From the NCBI RefSeq assembly GCF_052857255.1, contig NC_135497.1, positions 111,922,880-111,986,879 of the forward strand: a stretch of 64,000 nt of DNA, given 5' to 3'. Position numbers and translations under genes: made by a program. The notes beneath the pieces are model-generated. The model had not been told where the DNA came from, made no database searches, and worked only from the letters and a program-made list of their open reading frames with translations. The DNA is from Amblyomma americanum (taxonomy: Eukaryota; Arthropoda; Arachnida; Ixodida; Ixodidae). Shown piece after piece: positions 13,101-25,100 of the stretch. Within the stretch, counting starts at the first letter, position 1. Every line of letters begins with the position of its first letter.

Positions 13101-16100
13101 CCTGCTAGCTCCTCCACAATATCCACCGCCTGTTGTAGAGTTTCTTCCAACTGTGCGTCACTGCCTCTTGTTACCCATAGAGTAATGTCATCCGCATAAA
13201 ATGTATGTTTAAGTCCCGATATCCCTTGCAGCCTGGGTGGTATCTTGATCAAGGCGAGATTAAATAGGAAGGGCGATAATACCGACCCTTGCGGTGTCCC
13301 CCTGCCCCCCAATGGGAAGGGATCCGATTTCATTTCTCCGACTACAATCTCCGCAGTCCTACCCTCCAGAAACGATCTGATGTACCGGAAGGTTCTACCC
13401 CCCGGTCCTATGTCTGATAGGTTCCTCAATATTGCCTCATGGGTAACATTGTCAAAGGCCTTAGTGAGGTCGAGCCCCAAGATAGCCTTGGTGCCCGTGC
13501 CGTACCCAGGATCAACCACGTCTTTTTTGAGCTGTAACATGACGTCCTGCGTCGATAAATTAGCCCTGAAGCCAATCATTGTTTCAGGTATCAACTCATT
13601 GTCCTCTACATAACCCTGAAGCCTGTTCAAGACCACATGCTCCATCAATTTGGCCAAGCACGACGTTAGCGAGATGGGACGCAGATTCTCAATGCAGAGC
13701 TTCTTCCCTGGTTTAGGAATAAATGTAATCCTAGCATGTTTCCACTCTGGCGGAATCTCCCCGGCCGCCCAATATTTATTCATCAAATTCGTGAGTGCCC
13801 CCACTGACTTGAAATCCAGGTTCCTCAGCATTTTATTAGTAACCCCGTCCGGACCCGCTGCTGACGTGCTACGAAGCTGGCCCATTGCAAACTCCACTTC
13901 CGCCACCGTAAAGTCTGCATCCAATTCAAGGTTTTCCTCTCCCGAGTAATCCGGCAAGCAACCGCCCGCCTCTCTGTTTATGTAACGACTTCGGAGTTCA
14001 TGTATAAATTCCCCAATCGTGCCTTGATACCGATGCACTAACCTAGCCATTTGCCCCTTTTGCGCAGATTTGGTTGCGGCCGGGTCTAAAAGGTGCCTCA
14101 ACAACTGCCATGTTTTTTTGCATCCGAATTGCCCATTCATCCGGTCACAAATCTGCCCCCATTGTTGACACTGCAACTCCAATGTGTAGGCTTCGATTTC
14201 TCGTTCTAGCTTGGCCATCTTCCTACGGAGGACACCATTATGCCTTTGTTTCCTCCACCTCCGAAGGAGACTCGCATGTGCTTCCCACATGTGTAACAAT
14301 CTAGAGTCAGCCGTAAAGCCCTCCTCCGCCGTCGGAACCTCTTCTGTGGTACTCTTCACGGCCTGCTTGAGCGTGTCAATCCAGGCTCCTAAGTCCTCGA
14401 TTTCCCCGTTCACTATGTCATTCCTGTATTGCCGAAATCGGTCCCAGTCCGTCACTCGAGTTCCTTTCACCGTGTCTTTGTGCTTAGCAGCACTAAATAT
14501 CGTGGAAAGGATATAGTGATCACTTCCCAGTGGCTGTCCCGTGTTTACCCACTGTGCATCCCTGATACCATTCACAAATGTGAGGTCTGGAGAGGTGTCT
14601 ATGCTTACGCTGTTGCCTATCCTGGTATGATCTAGCGGGTTGTTTAAGATCGTCCATCGCAGGTCCTGGGCAACCTGCCAAAGCTTATTTCCCTTCGGGC
14701 TGGCTCGGATGTAGCCCCACTCCGGATGAGGCGCATTGAAATCTCCCACCACGATGAGTTGAGACCTAGCCGCTAGCCGTTGCGTCTTTATCAGAAGGTC
14801 TGGCAGGCCCACCCCCTTATCTTTTGGAGAAGAGTATACATTAAGAACAAATAGACTCTTATCGTCCTTTCTTTTGGGCAAAATCTCCAGCAGGACGTAG
14901 TCCTCCCTGCTGCTGTCTATGGTATGCTGAATCACTGTGGTGTTGCGATGGACTAACACGGCCGTGAAGACGCCCAATATGCCCCCTCGATCAATCTCTG
15001 GTGGTGTAAATGTCTTAAATCCCGGTAATTTCACCGAGCCGCTAGCCTCCTGCAAAGCTATAATGTCCGGCTTACTATCCAGATTTTGTATGTGCAACTG
15101 CAGGTTCCCCCGTTTGCGACGGAAGCCCCTGCAGTTCCACTGCCAAACCTCAATTTGCTGGTGAGGGGCCATGGTGAAGCCCTAGGTTCACTAACATCGG
15201 CTCTTGGCCGACTACGGGAGGCAATCTAACCTCTAGCATAGCATTTAGCTGTTTAAACATGTCCATTACCTGGGTCTGGAAACCCCGCATGTCATTGGTG
15301 AAGGCGTCAAGACGCTCCTCAATGTTGCCTAGTCTAGCTTCTATCCTGTCGACCCGGCGATCCAGCCTATCCTGTCTTTCTTCCAGTTTTCCTGCTCTCT
15401 CCGCAAGGGTAAGCATGTCTCTCTTAAGACAAGTGACTGTAAATACTGGCTGCGGCGTGTCCGCCGCCGAAGTTTCTGCTACTCTCTTTGCACGAGCTCC
15501 CTCATCTGCCGGAGGTGGCCTTTTGACCGTCCCCCGATTCTCCACTTTCTCCACTTCCATAGCTGTGTTGTCGTCCACGCGAGAAGCGTTCGCCTGCGCC
15601 GCTTGCTGTGGGGCTTGGGCCAACGGCGTCTGTACCCTGTCTACTCTGCCGGGTATAAGCGCGCGTTCCATCTCTGCTATCCTAGCTTCCATCTTTTTGA
15701 TAGTTTCGGCTTGCTGCAGCAGCTGCCTTTGTAGCTCCTTCTCTCGAGCAGTCTCATTTTGGGAGCCCGCGTTGGGCCAGCTCACCTTTTTCCTCGTGGC
15801 ACTTGGGCTTCTTCCATGACCGGAACCTTGCCCTCCTCCTTTGCCAGGCTCGGGTCCGGGCAGTGGCGGGAAGGAAGCTGACCGGTCCCTGCTCTTGCTA
15901 TCGCCTCTCGCACCGCTAGATGACCGCTTCCTGGGCCTCGAACGCCGCTCCTCCTTGCCCGTTTGGCTCTTGTCCTCGTTGCTCTGCTGCAGACCCGTCG
16001 GCTGCTGACGGGCTAGGCGAAACTTGCAGTTCCGACTTCCCGTGCTGTGCGTCCCATGACACACGATGCAGTCCGGCGTGCAGGTCAGCGACTCTCCCTC

Positions 16101-19100
16101 CGGTGGTGCAGGATGTTCTTTCCCGCAGCGGCGACCCAAATTAGTCTTCGGACGATAGCAAACGTCCGCCCGATGTCCGACTCGTCTGCAGTTATAGCAG
16201 GTCTCGACTAACTCTCTATATGGGATCACATCGTACAGACAGTTCCAATAGATGACTTGCCGGGGAACGCGCTTCCCACCGAACGTGATCTGAATCGCCT
16301 TTGACTTGCCCAAAGGTCTGGCATCCAAAATTTCCATGTCTTCATTCCTCTTCAAGAATCCTGCGCGAATTTCTGCCAGTGGGCATCCGTTGTACGCATT
16401 GTAAATTACTCCGCGCACAGAATTCTCCGGCGCCGCCACGTACGCCGAAACCGCAAGGTCACGACCGCCCAGCTGGAGCGTCTTGACATTCGCATATGCC
16501 CCACTACGATTCATACACGGCGTGCTCACCGTCATCGTGTTGTTTCTCTCATTGACCCGCACCAGGTCTTCTTCCACCGCAGTCGCGTTCGTCAGCTTCG
16601 CTGCCGCTCTCAGGGCACATCCGAGCTCCCTCGGCGTCACTATGCTCAAGTCCCAATTCTTGGGCCGGCACACAACCTTGAAATCCTTGGCTGGCATCTG
16701 AAGAAACGGTCCCCGTTTCTTCCACACCGGCGCTTTCCCCCGCTTGACTTGGGCTGCTCCGTGCGTCTGGCGCCCGTCGCTGCCCGCCTGTTTCTCGGTA
16801 GGCCTACTCTCGGTGTGGTCCCCGTACACAGTCTTCTTGAAGCGATCTTGCGCCTTCAAAACCCAGGCCCATTCTCCCGCCTCGAATTCTTCGGGCGTTA
16901 TAGATTCTCCCTCAACGGAGTACTCCATCATCTTTAGCCTCGCAAAGGCCCACTACCACAAGGCACGGCCCTGGAGCCCGGCGCCGTAGGCGTCGGCTCG
17001 GCCTATAGATTAGGCCTAATTTTGCCGCACCGTGGTCGAGTACAAATCGTGAAGAAAACCCCTAAAAGGGGGAACACTTGCCAAAATATGGTGTCCACAG
17101 GTACAGGGCAACTTCCTGCAGACGATTCCACAAAAAGCAAGACCAAGGCACAGCGCGTTCCACCGAAAAACGGTCTCAAGGCGGGAGCTCATGCGGAACA
17201 CGTCCGCTCAGCGTTCCGTCCAGCCAGGGTCTACCTTTTTTTTTTCTCAACTTGCTTGCAAGTTCCTGTCCCGTCCCCAAGTTGGGCTCCATGGTGGGTG
17301 GTTGGCACCGTAGCCGAAAAACACACATACTATATGGCTAACTTTCTCTTAGCAAATGATCGCCCTCATAAACGAGGGTGGAATGAGGCAGATTTTTCTT
17401 CACAAAAAGAAGGTAACATTTCCTAAATATAATGTAGTACACAGCAAAGTAGGTGAAAAACCATCTAGAATTTTGTCCCCGTTCGTAATTTCAGAGACCT
17501 TGACAGATGCCTTGGGCCCAGGTTACAAAATAACGAAAATGGCCAGTGGTGATTTGCTACTCGAGCTCCAGAAAAACGTACAGCACTCAAAACTTCCGAA
17601 CATTGTGGCTATAGGGGAAACCCCTGTTTCCATTACAGCCCATAGATCCCTGAACACAATCCGTGGTGTCATATCTGAGAGTGGCTTTCTTCATTTGACA
17701 GAGGAGGAACTGCAGGAAGGTCTCAAAGACCAAGAAGTAATCAACGTGCACAGAATTAAGATCCGAAAAGATGGCAAGGAAATCCCTACCAAACACCTTA
17801 TCCTGACGTTCATTACCAGTACACTGCCTGAAACAATAGAAGTGGGGTACATCAAACTTCATGTACGCCCCTACATGCCAAATCCCAGGAGGTGCATCAA
17901 GCGCTAGAGATATGGTCACGGATCACTGAGCTGTCGCGGCCACAAAATGTGCACGAAATGTGCGTCAAAGGAACATCAGTCAGACAGTTGTGAAGCTACA
18001 CCATATTGTGCAAACTGCCAAGGGGACCACCCGGCATATTCCAGGGCATGTCCATCCCAGAAAAAAGAAAAATCATAGCTATAAAAACCAAAGAAAATAT
18101 ATCATTCAAAGAAGCACGAAGGCGATTTGCACTCTCACAAAACTCTTTCTCCTTCACTGCAAGAACAAACTTCGCTGATGTGGTGCGCAGGGGCCTAGCA
18201 CCACACAACACTCCGGCACTTGCCAAGGCCACTTCTACAGAGCCTATGGCAGGGCCATCCACGCCCCAGGCAGGGGCAGCGGAAGCTGCTCTGCCATCTC
18301 GAAAGCAGGGAGCGCTGGTCCATGGGTTGGCATCCCGCAGGACCTCCCCCCGTCGGGCGAGGCCTGAAACCCACAAACCCGCGGCTTCCCCGCGGTCCTC
18401 CAGCACCTCTCGAGAGGTGATGGATGTAACTTCCAGTCCGCCTGCTTTGCAGCGGCGGAACAGCTTTCTTGAGCGAAAAAGAGACAAAGCCTTGATAACG
18501 GGCCCAGAACATAAGTAAACTCCCTTTCACTCCCAAACCCAAACATAAACATGGCTTTTTTAGTTCAGTGGAACTGTAGTGGACTTTTGAGGAATTATAG
18601 TGATATTACACATATTCTAGGGTCAATGTTGCCCGTAGCTTTATGCCTTCAGGAAACCAATCTTGGCCCACAACATGTGCATATCCTGAAACATTATAGA
18701 ACTTTTAGACGCAATCGCGAGCAGGCAAATAGACTCTCGGGAACCGTCGCGATAGTCGTTCAAAGCGGCGTCCCTGCTCAAGAAATCAAACTCAAACAAA
18801 ACTTGAGACGGTTGCAGTCAGCATAGTCAGCTACAAAACACTAACAATCTGTTCTGTATACATTCCTCCATATTCACCATTAACAGTCCATAATCTACAA
18901 GAACTGACCAGTGAATTTCCGGAGCCATATCTGTTAGTTGGGGATTTTAATGCTCACTCCCCTTTTTGGGAAAGTGAACGTTGGGATTCTAGAGGTCAAA
19001 TAATCGAAGATTTTATCCTCACAAATAATGTATGTCTTTTAAATAAGGAAAAGGCCACATACTGTTCCCTGGCCACATACTGTTCGCCAACGTCAGGGAA

Positions 19101-22100
19101 AATGAGCTCTTTAGACCTGTCTTTTTGTCCACTGTCTGTTTTTAGCGATTTTAAGTGGGACGTTTTCGACAACCCGTATGGGAGTGATCACCTGCCAGTT
19201 TTTATCAGCCTATCATCCTCACCTGCAGTCATCCCAGCCAAACCACGACGAATGGAAGCTCCATTTAGCTGACCGGGCGTTGTTTATAGAAAAGGCCAGT
19301 TTAGAAAACATTTTCTCAGAAACACTTAGTATAGACAAACTGAATGAAATGCTCACGAAGTGTATCATCGATGCTGCACGCCTAGCTATTCCCCAGTCCA
19401 CAGGAGTGGTGCACCAGAACCATAATGTATGGTGGACGCAAGTATGTAGGGAGGCCAAAAGACACCAAAATAAAGCCTGGGGCGTATTTCGTAGGTATCC
19501 TACTCAAGCGAATCTCATAATTTTCAAAAAGGCAAAAGCTAAAGCCCGATATATACGTCGGAATGCCGAAAAAATTTCTTGGCAAAAGTATGTCTTCTAT
19601 AAACAGCACAGTAACATAAAAATAATGTGGGAGCAGGTAAGAAAAATAAATGGCAGCTACTCCCTTCACCCTTCCTCTGCTTACAGACCCTGTGTGCAGA
19701 CAAGTATGAACGAACAAGCAGACATTTTGGGTTAACATTTTTTTACAGTTTCTAGTTCCTCACACTATGCACAGTCATTCTTAAAATACAAAAACACAAT
19801 CGAAAAACAAAGGCTCCCTACGGCAGGCAGCACAAACGAGCCTTACAATAGTTTGATTACACTTCAATAAATACAGAGAGTACTGTCTATAGGTAAACAA
19901 ACTGCACCAGGCCCCGATGAAATTCATTATGAAATGCTGTCCCATCTATCTGAACACTCTGTAGAAGTTCCGTTAAAATTTTTGAACAAAATATCGGTAC
20001 TAGGAAAAATACCAGCGGCTTGGAAAAAAGCCATTATTGTTCCATTCCTAAAACCAGGAAAGCCACCAATCGTCCCTAGTAGTTACAGGCCTGTAACCCT
20101 TACAAGCTGTCTTGACAAATCTTTTGAAAAGTGTTATAAATATTAGGTTAATGTTCATTCTAGACTCCCGGGAGCTTCTTGATGTCCACCAGTGTGATTT
20201 AAAAAAAACATGTCCCACAGTTGACCATGTCCGCTTGGAAAACACAGTCCGAGAGGCCTTTATACACAGACAACACTGCCTTTGAGTTTTTTCGATATGG
20301 AGAAGGCATATGACACGACCTGAAGGTTCGGGTTTCTCGTGACCTGGCAGAGATTGGTTGGCATCCGCGGGAGGATGCTGAAATATTGAGCGACTTTTTG
20401 TCCAACCGTTCATTCCAAGTTTGTCTCGGTGCTACCCTCTCGAAGAATTTAACTCAGGAAAATGGCGTTCCTCAGGGATGCATTTTAAGTACTACATTGT
20501 TCATAGTAAAAATGAATTCTTTAGCCAGTATAATTCCACAGTCCATTATGTACTCAGTCTATGTCGATGACCTCCAAATTGCATGCACATCTTCTAGCTT
20601 GTCAACTCGTGAGAGACAAATACAACTCTCAGTAAACAAATTAGCACTTTAGGCAGACAGAAATCGATTTAGGTTTTCTCCTCAAAAAACTGTTGTGGTT
20701 CTTTTCTCGCTGCAGAGAGGACTGCAGAATGATCCCACCCTCCACTTGAATGACACCGTACTTCCAGTAAAACGGATGCCATGTTTACCGGCTGACGCTG
20801 CTGCAGTCGTTCGAAGTTTTTATTTTTCACGCGCCCCTCATGTTCTAAACTGAAAAAAAAAGCTGCAATTATGAACTTGGTTCCATAGAAACAACCTAGA
20901 TGGTGCAGCGTGTCCGCAAGCGCAAAATGAATTTTCGGCGGTTTTTCAAAAACATCGATGATATACACCTGGTCACCTATGGCGCAGTAGCGAAAGAGTT
21001 AATTAGATTCCTGGCAGTTTTTAATATACGGTGTTTTCATCAGAGCATGACTGTGTGAAGTTGGCGTCCGCTACTAACAAAGTCATTCCAGGTGACAACC
21101 AACGAGCTGTGCACAGACTATGCAACAAAATAGAGAATCTTGGTGATACAAATCTCACGGGGGTCGTGAAAAAATTCATATCATTAGAAATTTTGTATCA
21201 TTCAAACAAACAAAATTCGTATGCAGAACTATGAAAAATGCATTCACACAGATCTGTTTATGACTGACGAGGTTTATACACTGCTGTGCAGCCACAACTC
21301 GCTACCGCGGTGTGTACCGCGCGATGAGCAATTGTGACTTTGGCAATGTGCGGGCTGCGCACGGCCATTAACTGCACGCGGTGCGTACCGCGCGATTAGT
21401 GATCGCCACATTGGCAATGTGCGGTCGCAACTCGCGCATTCGTATCATCTGTAGAGGCGAGGGAGGGAGTTCGGAACATCCGAAATTTGCGAATTCATAT
21501 CATTGCTAAATTCGTATCAACCGGGTTCGTATCACCAAGATTCTACTGTATCCACGTGCGTCTAATCACTTCGGTTTCCAATAGTGTCATCTGTCATTTT
21601 AGGGCCCATGCAACAGCAAAGGTAGCTCAGTGCACGTGTGCACAGAAAGTATCAGCTGCTCTGTGTGCACGCTGTATGTTTGCAGTAGAACAGAAAGGGT
21701 GGAGAGCTGACTGGAAAGGTGACACGTACCATGGGACCAGCGAGCCATCAAGACATTTAAACTTCCACAAATCGCTACCCTTGGTTGATCCTCAATCATG
21801 TGCAGTAGCTGCACTTTCAACGCCGCCCTGTATTGTACCCGCCACACCTCTTTTCCTGCTTTAGACGATTTGCTCAGCCAGCACATATATACGCAATGAT
21901 TGACCATGTAGGCCATCAGCTTGCTCTTAGCAGGTGGTTGTCTAGAGTTCAGTGCCATCTTTTTTATTGCCTTTTGTGGGTCACCATGCTGTCTCAGAGT
22001 GGTGTTGCTGTGGTTTAGAGGCAATCTCTGTGCTGACTGGAAGCACGTTTTTCGACTGCAGATGAGAGATTACAGCGCCTCCTCATACGCTGTAAATGAG

Positions 22101-25100
22101 TAAATACACTTGTTCATAATAACCATGTTCATTATATCTGGAGCCATTATAAGTGGGCTTGACTGTACTATGCAGACAAGTGAAAATTAGTTCTGAGGAA
22201 AGGAAGGGCACAGGATTGTCTCACTCCCAGTGGACAGCTCAGCTGCGCCGTGAGGTAAAACAATGATTGACACAAGGGAGAGAGAAAGAGGTGCTGCAGT
22301 GGAGGGCTGCAAGGCACCTGGCATTCTTTACTGTGCACTGGCAACACACAGCACACAAGTGTCGTTTGCTTTTCACTTCCATTGAAACAGTGCCTCCAGT
22401 CCTGCATCAATTCAATTCAGTTTCTTTATTGTGTTCATTTCTTTAGTGTAATACATGTCATCACTGTCTGGATCCTTAGCCAAAGGTTAGTTTTTGATCC
22501 ATGCACTGAAAGCAAAGAATCTTTGACGACAACTGTTTACCACTGCATATCAAGATAATACAGATGCACAACTGAAGCAACAATGCAAGAAGGTACACAC
22601 AGGTAACTCAAATTACACAAACACAGAAGTGCTAATGAGTGCATAGCAAAGTAATACATATACCTAAATGTTGCAGGAATGCACAACTTACAAGTAATAG
22701 CAAATTAATACACATTAGAAAAGTGCAGAAGGGCTGATGATAATAAACATGCATATGAGAGCAAGAGCAGCATTAATTATACAAAATAAAGGCACTTGCC
22801 TCAGAATTGATTATTCTGTGATATGATATGAGTAGCAAACCGGACATCAGCAATACAGAGGGCAATAAGAAATAGGCAACTAAGCAATTCACATTGTAGA
22901 TCAGGTAATTATTTCTGAAAGAAGAAAGTCTTCAATGAGGTAGGCAGATTAGATGTGCTTAAGGCTGCATAAAGGATCTTATTCCAGATTTTTACCCCTT
23001 GATACTGAAGGTGGCGCTGGCCATACTCGTTGCGAGATCTAGGTACCAGAAATTTTCCCTGTGCTGCTGAGCGACTATTGTGAGGACTGTACGAAATGTG
23101 TTTGAAGGAAAAGGGGAGACGCTTGACAGGACTTAGTATGAGTAGTGCAACGCAAAAATCTCGAAACTGCAATGCTGGCATTATTTGGTTACTAAAAAAC
23201 TAAGGGCGAGAGGGGGTGTTCGGGGCCATGCAAGTCATTATTCTCAATGCCCGCTTCTGTAGGCTTAAAACAGGTTCAATGTAAGTTATGTAAGTGAACC
23301 CTCACGATTCTATGCAGTAAGTTAAATTGTGACTGGAAAAAGCTAAAGTATATATTTTTTAGTGTGCTTAACACAGGCTTAACACCATAATTACTGAGCC
23401 TTCACAGCAGGTACGGGGACAGATGCATGGGAGATGCATGTTTGCACTGGAGTGGCTAGGTGCTTTTTGAAAAGAAAAGGAAAATACCAGCTTGTGCTAA
23501 TCCTTGTCTGGTGGGCAGCTCAGCTCAGTTGGCAGACCATTTTACAGTCGATGGTCGCAGTCACTGTGGGCTGGTGGCCATTCAGGAATCGAAACTACAA
23601 GTCTAGGCTACTTTTCAGTCTTGTAACTGTGACTTGCCGCCATCTGATCATCACGCCTGCCATTGCATACAAGCCAGGGGTGCATGGGCAACATATTTCA
23701 TGCTTGAAGAGGGACATTTGGATGATCACTTGCCATGACAATCGTACCTCGACAGTGGCGTACCTCACAAGCCACCCAAATTAACCGGCGTAAGACCCCA
23801 GCAGCCTCTAAATTATAAATCGTCAGATGTCATAGACTTGCATGGGCATTGAACAAGATCACACTGGCGGTTCAAACTGTCCTGATTTCTGAAATAATGG
23901 GTGCCCGAATTGACAAGTTTTGCCCCCCCCCTCCCCCCCCCCCCCCCTTTTTTTTTTTCAGACATATCTTGGCCTGTCATCTAATGAAGGTCATGGGACC
24001 CAGAATTCTCTGCCTGTGTTAGTAATGGAGTGCTTGCATAAGCATTTCGGTGTCACCTTTGAGTGCTTTGCGTCACCTTTGAACTGCTACTTTAGGCAGT
24101 ACTGTTCGGCCTTTCCTGACACGGACAGCTTTTTTGGATCAAGAGGGTATGTAGGGCCAACCTTATCCTCTTATGCATTTGCAGTGGATATGCATAGTAC
24201 AATAATCTCTTGTCTACCCTTGTGCCTTCTTTTGTTGTGGCATCGTGTACATGTCACTGCATAACCTGGTTATATTGTGATGCTTGTATGCATTAAAGTA
24301 GTTAAATTAAACACTGGGAGATTTTTGACTCATGCAGGATTGCACATAATGTGACTTCCAAAATTCAAAAATCAAAGACACACTTGCATTATTTCAAAGT
24401 TAATACGTTCCAGTTGCTTTGCCACTTTAGCAGATATTGCTTCATGGCTAAAGATATTTTTAAGCCTGTACACTAAGAAAAGGAGCAAATGTTTAGAACT
24501 CTAGGTGAATGAGCTCTAACTTTCCTATGTTTCAATGAGCTTTTGCCTCATTACTTCTTGAAAGCAGCTGTGTGTGTTGATAAAATGTACATCTAGCTAT
24601 AAACATTGATAAACAATGCAGCAAAGAAATTGTAAACGAACTATGTTTCTCCTTGTCTTTTGGTACCACACCTTGCATAGTCTTATGAGCGATTTTTCAT
24701 TTATAACTTGCGTCATGCCTCCTCATTTCATTCTTTTGTCAACTGATTTTTTTTCTTTTTTGTGAGAGCATGATTTTTATTTTTAGCTTCAAAAAGGAGT
24801 TTTGAGCATGATGATGGCTTTCTGTTATTTTTCTCTCTTGCTCGCATTTAAGTACAGGGGTGATTGATTGTGATTGTAAAGTTATTTTCATTGTGTGCTC
24901 TGGTTGTTGCGCTGTTATGTAGCAGCTCTTGTGAGACAAGTGTGCGTTAAAGAAACTTTGCTTAATCTATTTCTGAACCATTTGATTTAAACAGACTATA
25001 CAGTAGAGCCTTGATGATACGAATCTCACAGGGTCACGAAAAATATTCATATAATTTGAAATTCCTCTCATCCAAAACGAAAAAAATCTGTGTGCAGAAT

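Larger units (their letters stand above)
11543..17249 (-). mobile_element. apparently intact I-clade LINE (EN-RT-RNase H) with target-site duplication
   Basis: 5.7-kb element on the minus strand: 5' UTR 17249-16932, ORF1 16931-15150, ORF2 15172-11606, a short 3' UTR, AATAAA (11568-11573 on the reverse strand) and an (ATCC)n tail at 11561-11543. It is flanked by ACTTGCTTGCA at 11532-11542 and again at 17250-17260, an 11-bp target-site duplication. Both ORFs are unbroken, so insertion is recent relative to its neighbours. It lies in the 14-kb PCIF1 intron, antisense to the gene. Confidence 0.9.
11046..20780 (+). mobile_element. old Jockey-like LINE, interrupted by a younger LINE
   Basis: The + strand remnant has an ORF1 relic (17356-18518), an ORF2 relic (18551-about 20780) and, by inference, 5' leader sequence at about 11046-11542: GC-rich, pyrimidine-rich, ending exactly where the younger LINE begins and apparently resuming at 17250. 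The 3' end is lost; RT thumb-like sequence stops near 20780. Left limit is approximate. Confidence 0.6.

Noticed and set aside
15259..15819. Open + strand frame of 186 codons opposite LINE ORF1
   Set aside because: It is the antisense shadow of the zinc-knuckle and coiled-coil ORF1 on the minus strand; composition follows from the complementary codons.
23508..23600. tRNA-like stretch with GCTCAGTTGGCAGA and GAATCGAAACT
   Set aside because: A- and B-box-like motifs are present, but I could not draw a cloverleaf with proper acceptor and anticodon stems. At most a SINE head.
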